Of a stretch of 7,563 nucleotides of DNA, positions 1-5,879 are shown piece by piece. Every line of letters starts with the position of its first letter. Position 1 is the first letter of the stretch. The DNA comes from Microcaldota archaeon (GTDB lineage: Archaea; Micrarchaeota; Micrarchaeia; Anstonellales; VGKX01), in contig JAKALW010000052.1 of NCBI GenBank assembly GCA_021823945.1, forward strand, positions 1 through 7,563, written 5' to 3'. Under the pieces are notes generated by a model that made no database searches, was not told the DNA's origin, and saw only the letters and a list, made by a program, of their open reading frames with translations. The translations under genes were made by a program, and so were the position numbers.

Positions 1-327
1 ATCTGAGACTGCCACCTGCGACAGCTCCACGCCAGCCCAGACTTTCAGCTCCCGGGATTCCATGCCAATGCCAATCATGTACGCTATTGCCACCATGAGT
101 ATGGAAACCATGATTGCGAGCACGCCGAGCACGCGCCAGTCCGAGAACCAGCCAGTGGAATACACGCCTGAGCCATTGATTGAAACCTGGTAGGGCGAAC
201 CCGTGATGTTTTGCTGCAATTGGCCGCCCTGCGCGTACGTTGTGGAGTTCTCAAAATAGGACTGGGCGCGCGGGATTGCCGCTAGAAGCGCCAGGGCCAA
301 AAGCGCGACTGCCGCGAAAGTGCGCAT
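1..327 (-). CDS. Signal-peptide polytopic membrane protein, paralogue 3 (3' end beyond window)
   Basis: The visible part is 109 residues from an ATG at 327 and runs off the left edge without a stop. Residues 1-22 form a classic signal peptide: MRT, then an Ala/Leu-rich core, then IPRAQS. A short, Asn/Gly/Ser-rich, Cys-free ectodomain (23-63, with N-glycosylation-type NST and NIT sites) follows. A TM helix at about 66-87 ends in VAIAYMIG, and W97-x3-E101 lies just after it. TM1, the 13-residue spacer and W-x3-E match the gene upstream (398-1366), so I take the two as paralogues. An in-frame ATG at 390 would add 21 hydrophilic residues and sit only 7 bp after the previous stop. I prefer 327 because it puts the signal peptide at the N-terminus, but neither start has a strong ribosome site. 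The specific function is unknown; it is the fourth gene of the leftward membrane operon. Confidence 0.72.
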   Translation of the reverse strand, partial: MRTFAAVALLALALLAAIPRAQSYFENSTTYAQGGQLQQNITGSPYQVSINGSGVYSTGWFSDWRVLGVLAIMVSILMVAIAYMIGIGMESRELKVWAGVELSQVAVSD

Positions 328-397
328 GGCATTGCCTGAACGTCTGGCGGGGCTCCCGCGCGATGCATTGTTTTCATGTGTGCCGGCCATATCCAAA

Positions 398-1366
398 TCA
401 TACCGCGATTGCCCTGAACGCCCGCGAAAGCGACATTATGGCGGTGGTTGTTATTACTATTGCTATGTTTGGGAAAAGTATCGCCTGCGGGAACAATATC
501 CCGAGGTTGTACCAGTATACGTCCGAAAGCGCAGCGTCGCCATACGACGGGCCGCCCGTGAACAGGCCCGGATTGGCAGCCACAAAATTATAGTGGACAT
601 TTGCGAAAAGGACGTATGTGAGCGGGAGGACTATGTAAAGCCCGAACACGACCGCGATTGCATAATTGCCGTAATCACGGGTGAACGGGAACGCCCGCAG
701 TATCAGCGCCAAGGGAAGGATAATGGCGAACGCCATCTGCTCTATGAAGACGAATATGGAACGCTGTATCCTGATGCTCGTTATCGCGGGCATGGCTAAG
801 TCTATCAAAAGCTCGTTTTGCTGGGAAAGGGCCTTGTAATTGGCGTTTTGGGCAATGCCCCAGCCGCCGAAAATCGGGACACCCAGATAGAGAAAGGCAG
901 TAGCCTTGTATTGCTGGTTAAGACTGTTGGTGACAAGGTAATTGACAGTCCTCATGCCGTAATTGTTGCCCAGGTCGTCAAGGTACTTGTAGATTATTGC
1001 GAACGGGGAGTTGGAAGTCTGCACCGCGCCCTGGTCAAGTGAGTCCGTCACAACGCAGCCAAGCGAGAAAAACGCGAATATTCCGATTACGAAAACAGCT
1101 GAAATCAGAAGGTTCGCAAACTCGTCTTTTGCCCAAAGCTCGAAGGATGGCTGATGGAGGCCGTGACCGACAAGGTATGCCAGCGCCACCATCACGAGCA
1201 CCAGCATGAAAATAATGGGTATCACGGAGGCGGCGGTCTGGGACAGCGAGAACACGCTGCATGACGCCATGTAGTCGTTTGACGCGGCTGAGGCAAGCCC
1301 GGAAAGAGCCGCGAAAACGGCGAGGGCGATTATTGCTAAACGCGTGTTGGGGGGGCGCATATGCAT
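398..1366 (-). CDS. Signal-peptide polytopic membrane protein, paralogue 2 (322 aa)
   Basis: Hydrophobic segments are: signal peptide about 8-28 (ending LASAAS), TM1 about 49-69 (containing VALAYLVG), TM2 about 84-106, a weaker segment about 156-171, TM about 203-225, TM about 234-256 and TM about 288-312. W78-x3-E82 marks the start of TM2. The FPFTR loop (226-230) joins two helices and matches IPPTR (152-156) of the upstream paralogue. The distance from W to the Arg of this loop is 152 residues here and 149 there, which supports homology. The ATG at 1364-1366 overlaps the upstream TGA (TGATG), so translation is probably coupled; an ATG two codons later (1360) is an alternative start. Only three Cys are present, so it lacks the disulfide-rich ectodomain of the operon's first gene. 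I recognise no named family. A VirB6/TrbL-like channel component is possible but unproven. Confidence 0.82.
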   Translation of the reverse strand: MHMRPPNTRLAIIALAVFAALSGLASAASNDYMASCSVFSLSQTAASVIPIIFMLVLVMVALAYLVGHGLHQPSFELWAKDEFANLLISAVFVIGIFAFFSLGCVVTDSLDQGAVQTSNSPFAIIYKYLDDLGNNYGMRTVNYLVTNSLNQQYKATAFLYLGVPIFGGWGIAQNANYKALSQQNELLIDLAMPAITSIRIQRSIFVFIEQMAFAIILPLALILRAFPFTRDYGNYAIAVVFGLYIVLPLTYVLFANVHYNFVAANPGLFTGGPSYGDAALSDVYWYNLGILFPQAILFPNIAIVITTTAIMSLSRAFRAIAV

Positions 1367-2400
1367 CAGATTATTTTCGACAGGCCGTAGAACTGCGACT
1401 CGCCGCCAAGCGATGTCGAGATGCTCCGGGTGAGCGAGATTGTGATTATCGCCACGACCAGCGAGAGGACGAGCGTGGTCACGACGCGCTCTATTGTGCC
1501 TGGGAGCGCGATGTCGTATAGCGAGTTGAAGGTGCCTTCGGTTGACAGGCCCTTGGAATAGTTTATCATCACTGGCGCAAATGCGAGTTGGAATGCAGGA
1601 ATGCTGATTTTATAGACTATGTTGATGATTGTCGCGCACGCAGCATAGAGCGCGGAGCCGACAAACGGTATGGCGTTCATCCAGAAGCACAGTATGAATA
1701 TCCAGCCTGGCTCGCCAAGTATGGTATAAAACTGCATCCACTCGCTGCAAAGCAGGTTTGCCCCAAGCGGCTTGCCAATGTCCTTTATGCCGAAAGTCGG
1801 ATTGCCGTTTGAATCAGTGGTGCCATGGAACCCGGGGGCAAGGACCTTGTACATCTCTCCGGCAAGCAGTATTGCGAACGGATATATCATGAAAAGCCCG
1901 ATTGAGATGGCTATCAAGGTGGAACCGGCGCGCCGCGTCGGCGGGATTAGGCGCAGGAGTATCCCGAGCGGGAAGAGCCAGACAGGCGTGACCGCCTGGA
2001 AAAACACGAGCATTATCTTGAGCGCAACCTGGACGAGTATTGCGTTGTTGAGCGCGTCGATTGCGTTCGTAATGGCTATGTTAAGGGGCGTTAGCCCCGC
2101 ACGGGGCGCGCCCGACCAGAAAGGCACAACGAAGAATCCACCGTAGGTGGAGCTGAATGAGAACTGCGACGCCTTGCTCACGAGCAGGTTGGCTTTCGCA
2201 AGGGCCATTGTGTAATCAGACATGTCACCTATGCTTGCGTCAAGATAGGTTGTTGCCGCTGTAACGTATGACGTAGTCCCGGAAATTGTCTGGGCAACGC
2301 TGTTGGCTGCCAGGAAGGCCCCGCCTATAACAGCCAGGATTATCACTGTGGTGAAGAGCTCCTGCATTTCAATTTTGACCCAAGATGCCAAAGTTCCCAA
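1366..2400 (-). CDS. Polytopic membrane protein, paralogue 1, lacking signal peptide and TM1 (344 aa)
   Basis: TM segments lie at about 14-34, 122-150 (two closely packed or one long), 160-182, 232-262 and 303-323. The protein begins almost at the family's W-x3-E motif (W7, E11), so the signal peptide, ectodomain and TM1 of the paralogues are absent. IPPTR (152-156) matches FPFTR in the next gene. Relative to that paralogue it has about 84 extra residues after this loop, including an external-looking stretch 184-230 and an additional hydrophobic pair. The start is TTG at 2400, chosen because a GGGTGG ribosome site (2413-2408) lies 7 nt upstream and the next Met (residue 12) would remove W7 and E11. 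The start is 13 bp after the stop of the 518-aa gene, and the stop overlaps the next ATG by one base. Probably a membrane-embedded subunit of a complex with its neighbours; biochemical function unknown. Confidence 0.84.
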   Translation of the reverse strand: MGTLASWVKIEMQELFTTVIILAVIGGAFLAANSVAQTISGTTSYVTAATTYLDASIGDMSDYTMALAKANLLVSKASQFSFSSTYGGFFVVPFWSGAPRAGLTPLNIAITNAIDALNNAILVQVALKIMLVFFQAVTPVWLFPLGILLRLIPPTRRAGSTLIAISIGLFMIYPFAILLAGEMYKVLAPGFHGTTDSNGNPTFGIKDIGKPLGANLLCSEWMQFYTILGEPGWIFILCFWMNAIPFVGSALYAACATIINIVYKISIPAFQLAFAPVMINYSKGLSTEGTFNSLYDIALPGTIERVVTTLVLSLVVAIITISLTRSISTSLGGESQFYGLSKII

Positions 2401-2413
2401 AACAATTCCACCC

Positions 2414-3970
2414 TTATAGATTGAACATCTGCGACGCCATGTACGCTATTGCATAGCCGGAAAGCACTATTGCGATTGCAAGCGGGATAAGCGAGCTCAA
2501 GTCGCCTGTTGGGGCAACTGTCGGCTCAGGGGCGATGGTGATGTTCATGCTGGCCCATGGCGAGGTGAGCAGCCCGTCGCTTGATTGCGCCCAGACAGAT
2601 ATGTTCCTGCCGGCCGTGCACAAAGCAGGCGTGCACTGCAATGCGCCGCTGCACGCGTATGGCTGTTTTGTTGACGGGCAGGCTATTGTCTTTTCCACGA
2701 CATTATATTGGTCGTGGAACTCAATGTTGATTGTGACATTGTCATTGTCCAGGTCAGTTGCCTGCACCTGCGCGTAAGCCATCTGGGTTGGTGTTGCGGG
2801 GTTTGGCGAGACGCTCGTGATTTGCGCTGTGGGCGCATGAGGGATTGACACCTGGTCTATTTGGGCTGTTTTTGAGGCAGAGGAGCTAAGCGGGTTGGCA
2901 GTGCCGGTTTGATGCCATGTGCAGCCCAAGGATGAGCACATGGACGGGGTGTCCATATCACTGCATGCAAAAGTCCCAGCGCATGCAAAGGTTTCCACGC
3001 CGCTCGGGCATATGCCGCATCCGTCATGGCAGGAAGTCCCGTCTCCATTTAGGCCATCGCAGCCAGTGTTCACGACCTGGCAAAAAGTTGGCGCATCCTG
3101 GGAACATCCGTCAGGATAGGAATAGCCGCCTCCTGTTGTCGAGGTAACCTGATATGAAGAGCAGTCGAAAGAGTGGGCGCCCATGCATGTGCCGTCAGTG
3201 GCGCCTTGCGACGACCAGGCTGTCACTGAAACAGTGACGTTTTTCGCCCCAGCGCATTGGGGATACAGCGAGCAGTTGAGGCTGCTTGCAAGCTTGGGCG
3301 TGCCAGTAGAGCCAATGGGGTTCCCGTCTGTTTTCAGCACCGTGCTTGAGCCATTTGCAGTCCATTGGTAATAGTAATAGACAGTGTCGCCGTCAGGGTC
3401 CTGCGATGTCGGGGAAGCGGAATAAATGTCTGCGGGCTCGCCGGGGTTTGGGGCGAGCGTTATAACTGGGGTTGTCGGGCCGCTGCCTGACGCGGACGTC
3501 CATGTGCAGCCCAGGAGGGCGCACAGGCCGGAAGGCACGCCAGAGCAGGATGAGGGCGAGCCGCCGCATTGGGAGCCAGTCCACTGGCACCCATATGCAG
3601 TCTGCCCGCCAACAGTGCAGGGGTAACTCGCGCACGCAGAGGCGTTTCGGGACGGGTAATATATCACGCCGTTTGAAAATGAGGAGTATTCGCTGCAGTA
3701 GTCCGGGTCGCCGTTTGGACCCCGGCAGTACCAGCCATACGTGTGCCCATTGACATTGCCTCCTGGCGCAGTCGCGCAGGAGCCGCCCGCGCTGTTCGGG
3801 TTGCAGCCCGGGACCTGCACGCAATTGTCATAGCTAAGCGCGGAGCAGCCAACTGACGGCGAGCCGCTGCACGTGCCTGTCACGCCAACTGCAAAACCGG
3901 CAGGCAGCATGAAAAATAGCGCAAATGCTGGAAGTAAGAGTAATGCCTTTATCCCACGAACTTTTGACAT
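2414..3970 (-). CDS. Secreted Cys-rich surface protein with C-terminal TM (518 aa)
   Basis: A signal peptide (about 7-29, ending AGFAVG) is followed by about 460 extracytoplasmic residues and one TM at about 493-512, with a short tail MASQMFNL. The mature chain has 32 cysteines. They include small four-Cys modules of spacing C-x(5-7)-C-x(7-8)-C-x(4-5)-C at 34-56, 135-155 and 330-350, the last two ending GCTW; a GCQW also occurs at 127-130. Two beta-sandwich-like domains (about 168-273 and 381-480) look like copies of each other: each starts around a PNP, carries an Asp-rich loop (DPDGD at 191-195, DLDND at 406-410) typical of Ca-binding PKD/cadherin-like domains, and ends in a Cys pair plus an NVTVSVTAW / NISVWAQSS strand. 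ATG 3970 begins the signal peptide directly. It is the first gene of the leftward operon, preceded by a TATA box. Likely a surface adhesin or the outer part of a membrane complex; exact role unknown. Confidence 0.85.
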   Translation of the reverse strand: MSKVRGIKALLLLPAFALFFMLPAGFAVGVTGTCSGSPSVGCSALSYDNCVQVPGCNPNSAGGSCATAPGGNVNGHTYGWYCRGPNGDPDYCSEYSSFSNGVIYYPSRNASACASYPCTVGGQTAYGCQWTGSQCGGSPSSCSGVPSGLCALLGCTWTSASGSGPTTPVITLAPNPGEPADIYSASPTSQDPDGDTVYYYYQWTANGSSTVLKTDGNPIGSTGTPKLASSLNCSLYPQCAGAKNVTVSVTAWSSQGATDGTCMGAHSFDCSSYQVTSTTGGGYSYPDGCSQDAPTFCQVVNTGCDGLNGDGTSCHDGCGICPSGVETFACAGTFACSDMDTPSMCSSLGCTWHQTGTANPLSSSASKTAQIDQVSIPHAPTAQITSVSPNPATPTQMAYAQVQATDLDNDNVTINIEFHDQYNVVEKTIACPSTKQPYACSGALQCTPALCTAGRNISVWAQSSDGLLTSPWASMNITIAPEPTVAPTGDLSSLIPLAIAIVLSGYAIAYMASQMFNL

Positions 3971-3993
3971 TGCTTCCGCTTATGCAATGAACC

Positions 3994-4020
3994 CCTTTAT
4001 AATAATAATTATTTTATATA
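3994..4020 (-). promoter_or_regulatory. TATA region for the membrane-protein operon
   Basis: Read on the minus strand, TATATAAAA (4020-4012) begins an A/T-only tract that ends with TTATAAAGG (4002-3994). If the first is the TATA box, transcription would start near 3990 and give a leader of about 20 nt with only a weak GGAAG before ATG 3970. If the second is used, the start would be near 3973 and the mRNA almost leaderless. The sequence alone does not decide between them. No clear BRE is seen; the 22-bp tandem repeat lies directly upstream. Confidence 0.55.
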
Positions 4021-4062
4021 GAGGAAACAACGGCAGTTCCTAGAGGAAACAACGGCAGTTCC
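4019..4062. repeat. Perfect 22-bp tandem duplication abutting the TATA box
   Basis: Positions 4019-4040 and 4041-4062 are identical over all 22 bases (each starts tagaggaaac and ends ggcagttcc). Each unit contains an imperfect dyad, GGAA-N10-TTCC, with AAC-N4-GTT inside it. The inner copy overlaps the edge of the TATA-like TATATAAAA by two bases. A 22-bp period is about two helical turns, so proteins bound to both copies would sit on the same DNA face. An operator or activator site for the leftward operon is inferred from position; a chance local duplication is the alternative. Confidence 0.75.
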
Positions 4063-4115
4063 CGAAAATATTGCGGAAAATAGCCATGGGAACAGGAATT
4101 GGGGAAAGCGGGACC

Positions 4116-4178
4116 CAAAAAACAAGAAATAGGAAAAAATGGTATGGAAAAGGATTGGAAAAGGCAAATTTGCCTTTT
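4116..4178 (-). terminator. tbp transcription end zone: palindrome plus T-runs
   Basis: Two bases past the tbp stop codon lies a perfect 20-bp palindrome, aaaaggcaaatttgcctttt (4159-4178), able to form a seven-pair stem with an AAATTT loop. Downstream on the minus strand come several T-runs: TTTT within the palindrome, TTTTCC, a six-T run at about 4133-4139 and another at about 4116-4121. Archaeal RNA polymerase terminates at such T-runs. The whole zone lies before the promoter of the next leftward gene. Confidence 0.55.
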
Positions 4179-4179
4179 T

Positions 4180-4758
4180 TCAGGATTCAAGCCTGCTCGC
4201 GTAGGGCTGGACTACCTTCACTGCGCGGATGAGCGCCTCAAGCACGCCCGCCTCGCTCCTTGCGCCAGTGCAGATGACTTTCCCGTTCTTGAAGAGGAGA
4301 AGCGAGGATTTCGGGTCGAGGAATTTCAATATCGCGCCCGGGAACTGCTCTGGCTCGTATTCGACGTTTTTCACCTTGTACGCTATCGTGTACAAGTCAA
4401 GCTCCACGCCAAGGGCCGCTGACGCGACTATGTTGACAATGTCGAACTTGGGATTCTTGTTCTGCGGACCAGTCTTGGTCGAATAGCCTTCAAGGATTTT
4501 CATGGTCTTCTTGATTGCGTCGGAGACCATTTTCTCGGAGGTGCAGCCTGTGCATATGATTTTGCCGTTTTTGAACAGGAGAAGGGACGATTTGGGGTCC
4601 TTTATCTTGAGTATGGCGCCGGGAAACTGCTCGGGCTCGTATTCCACGTCGTGGACCTTGTATGCTATGGAATACAGGTCTATTTCAAGGCCAAGGTTAG
4701 CGCTTGCTACGATGTTCTCGATTTTGAAAGACGGCTTGCCTATCCTGACTCCTGCCAT
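4180..4758 (-). CDS. tbp: TATA-box-binding protein (TBP)
   Basis: TBP is the general transcription factor that binds and bends the TATA box and, with TFB, recruits RNA polymerase. The 192-residue protein is two saddle halves, residues 11-92 and 105-186. All four DNA-kinking Phe are present: F45 (EQFPG) and F62 (LLFKNGK) in the first half, F139 and F156 in the second. The minor-groove Asn of each NIVASA motif (N15, N109) is also present. The halves are about 68% identical (56 of 82 aligned residues), nearly identical from VEYEPEQFPGAILK through DPKSSLLLFKNGK. In those blocks 13 of 27 codons differ synonymously, so this is not a recent duplication. There is no acidic C-terminal tail; it ends RLES. 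Start ATG 4758 follows an AGGTGG ribosome site (4770-4765) with six bases between. It is transcribed alone, divergently from L21e. Confidence 0.97.
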   Translation of the reverse strand: MAGVRIGKPSFKIENIVASANLGLEIDLYSIAYKVHDVEYEPEQFPGAILKIKDPKSSLLLFKNGKIICTGCTSEKMVSDAIKKTMKILEGYSTKTGPQNKNPKFDIVNIVASAALGVELDLYTIAYKVKNVEYEPEQFPGAILKFLDPKSSLLLFKNGKVICTGARSEAGVLEALIRAVKVVQPYASRLES

Positions 4759-4768
4759 TGGGAACCAC

Positions 4769-4816
4769 CTATGTTTTTAAACAAAAGTATTTGTTTGGAT
4801 GGGTTTAAAAACATAG
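4769..4816. repeat. Perfect 14-bp inverted repeat in the tbp promoter/leader
   Basis: ctatgtttttaaac (4769-4782) and gtttaaaaacatag (4803-4816) are exact reverse complements with a 20-bp spacer. The right arm touches the tbp TATA box (4817-4826). The left arm overlaps the last two bases of the AGGTGG ribosome site (4765-4770). The expected tbp start site, near 4796, lies between the arms, so a complete RNA hairpin would not be made from that start. A two-site operator, perhaps for autoregulation, is therefore more likely. Centre-to-centre distance is 34 bp, about three helical turns. Confidence 0.75.
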
Positions 4817-4826
4817 ATATATAAAT
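4817..4826 (-). promoter_or_regulatory. TATA box of tbp
   Basis: On the minus strand the box reads ATTTATATAT, close to the archaeal consensus YTTTATATA. Its centre is about 25 nt upstream of position 4796, which would give tbp a leader of roughly 38 nt containing the AGGTGG ribosome site. The core is also a TATATAAA on the plus strand, but that lies rather far from the L21e start. Confidence 0.6.
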
Positions 4827-4856
4827 AAAAATACGAAATGCGAGGTTTTTGATTAG

Positions 4857-4862
4857 TTTATA
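4857..4862 (+). promoter_or_regulatory. Candidate TATA element for the L21e-rpoF-DUF655 operon
   Basis: TTTATA lies 61-66 nt upstream of the L21e ATG. With normal archaeal spacing, transcription would start near 4885 and give a leader of about 38 nt that includes GAGAGG (4907-4912). The match is short and no good BRE is seen. TATATAAATA at 4818-4827 is the alternative, with a longer leader. Confidence 0.35.
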
Positions 4863-4922
4863 GGCTGAAACTGGGTTTTGGTTTAGGTCTCGCGAGTGCT
4901 TAAAAAGAGAGGATTGATTTTG

Positions 4923-5258
4923 ATGGCAAAGCGTTCAAAAGGCAAGATGTCAAAAAGGAGCAGGCTCCTTGGCATGACAAACAACAAGCTCACAGTAAAC
5001 CAGCTCGTCCAGTCATTCAAGACAGGCGACAAGGTTGTCGTGGACCTGAAAGTAAGGTTCACGGGCATGCCGCACCCGAGGTACAGGGGCAGGCACGGCA
5101 CCATAGTGGGGACGCGCGGCAAGGCATACCTGGTCCAGATAAAGGACGGCAGGGCGCTAAAGGAGCTCGTAATCCCGCCAGTGCACCTGCAAGAGGCAAT
5201 CAAGGAAAAGGCCGCTGTGAAAGCGAGGCAGCCGCGGGTTAAAAAGACAAAGGAATGA
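4923..5258 (+). CDS. rpl21e: Large-subunit ribosomal protein L21e
   Basis: L21e is an archaeal/eukaryotic protein of the 50S subunit that binds rRNA. The 111-residue chain has the basic N-terminus expected (MAKRSKGKMSKRSR). The SH3-like core carries the family signature GDKVVVDL (35-42), then GMPHPRYRGRHGTIVG (48-63) and AYLVQIKDG (68-76). Archaeal members are usually a little under 100 residues; here a Lys-rich tail (about 93-111) makes it slightly longer. I use ATG 4923 rather than the in-frame GTG at 4896, because family members begin with this basic segment and the longer form would contain the ribosome site GAGAGG (4907-4912). It opens the rightward cluster, 25 bp before rpoF. Confidence 0.95.
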   Translation: MAKRSKGKMSKRSRLLGMTNNKLTVNQLVQSFKTGDKVVVDLKVRFTGMPHPRYRGRHGTIVGTRGKAYLVQIKDGRALKELVIPPVHLQEAIKEKAAVKARQPRVKKTKE

Positions 5259-5283
5259 CGGATAGCAGCTTCAAGGTGCACAC

Positions 5284-5826
5284 ATGATAGGCAAAACAAT
5301 CAACTCAACAAAACACGTCACGCTCGCCAAGGCGAAGGAAATACTTAGGCAGCGCGGCAAGGACGGAGACCTCCTTTACGAGCAGGTGGGAAGCCTTGCC
5401 TATTGCGAAAAATTCGCTAAGATTTCCGAGAAGGAGGCGCAACAGCTTGTCGACGACGTCGTCGAGTTGGGAGTGAGCGAGGAAAGCGCAATCAAGGTCG
5501 CTGACATAATACCCAGGTTCAAGTCCCAGCTTGCCGCGATACTCGCCAAGGAAAACCCAGAGATATCCCAGGACAAGCAGGACAAGATATTCGACATCCT
5601 CGCGCCGTACCAGGAAAAGGCTCAGGAGCACGCTAAGAAGGTCGCGGAGCAGAAGATTGCGGACGACGCGGCAAAGGCTGCTGCCGAGGCAAAGGCGCAG
5701 GCTGCGGCGGAAGAGGCTGCCAAAGAGGAGCCGAAGAAGGAAAAGGAAGAGAAAGAGGAGGCTCCGACAACGGAAGAGGCAAAGCCCAAAAAGGAGAGGA
5801 AATCCAAGAAGGCCGAGAAAACCTGA
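5284..5826 (+). CDS. rpoF: RNA polymerase subunit Rpo4 (RpoF, Rpb4 homologue) with long charged tail
   Basis: Rpo4 pairs with Rpo7 to form the polymerase stalk, which aids open-complex formation and binds nascent RNA. Residues 1-115 fit the family: the N-terminal strand (MIGKTINSTKHVTLAKAKEIL), a helical segment with LAYCEKFAKIS (38-48), and an HRDC-like helical bundle with DIIPRFKSQLAAIL (74-87) and the terminal KIFDIL-PY (101-109). Residues 116-180 are an Ala/Glu/Lys extension: a likely helix or coiled coil (about 112-148), then a disordered KE-rich stretch. Most archaeal Rpo4 proteins stop near the end of the core, so the tail is unusual. Start ATG 5284 follows AAGGTG (5273-5278) with five bases between. 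The neighbours L21e, DUF655 and ksgA are those expected in archaea. Confidence 0.93.
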   Translation: MIGKTINSTKHVTLAKAKEILRQRGKDGDLLYEQVGSLAYCEKFAKISEKEAQQLVDDVVELGVSEESAIKVADIIPRFKSQLAAILAKENPEISQDKQDKIFDILAPYQEKAQEHAKKVAEQKIADDAAKAAAEAKAQAAAEEAAKEEPKKEKEEKEEAPTTEEAKPKKERKSKKAEKT

Positions 5827-5879
5827 GGGCTTGCCAGAAAGGCATTCACATCCATAATATCAAGACAGGGGAGTAGCAA

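Noticed and set aside
320..799. Long plus-strand open frame across the left membrane genes (also 818-1042, 1261-1521 and 1772-2146).
   Set aside because: These lie antisense to clear minus-strand membrane proteins with signal peptides and TM helices. They are basic, Arg-rich, low-hydrophobicity translations with no recognisable motif or ribosome site.
2400..2420. Programmed or erroneous frameshift joining the 518-aa and 344-aa proteins, since the 344-aa frame is open upstream of its start.
   Set aside because: Joining would leave about 19 residues between AY and W instead of the 13 seen in both single-chain paralogues. The second gene has its own well-spaced GGGTGG site, and no slippery sequence is evident. 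Two separate genes fit better, though reads should be checked.
4019..4062. CRISPR-like repeat.
   Set aside because: Only two copies, directly adjacent with no spacer, and no cas genes nearby.
4086..4422. Plus-strand small frames starting around 4086 or 4099 in the gap downstream of tbp.
   Set aside because: Purine-rich sequence giving Lys/Gly-rich peptide that runs antisense into tbp. The A-runs are explained as tbp T-run terminators on the other strand.
4229..4780. Two plus-strand open frames (4229-4486, 4502-4780) that resemble each other and look like a duplicated gene pair.
   Set aside because: They are the antisense of the two TBP halves. Their similarity only mirrors the internal TBP repeat.
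4896..4922. GTG start extending L21e by nine residues.
   Set aside because: The extension contains the likely ribosome site GAGAGG and is foreign to the L21e N-terminus. ATG 4923 gives the expected basic start.
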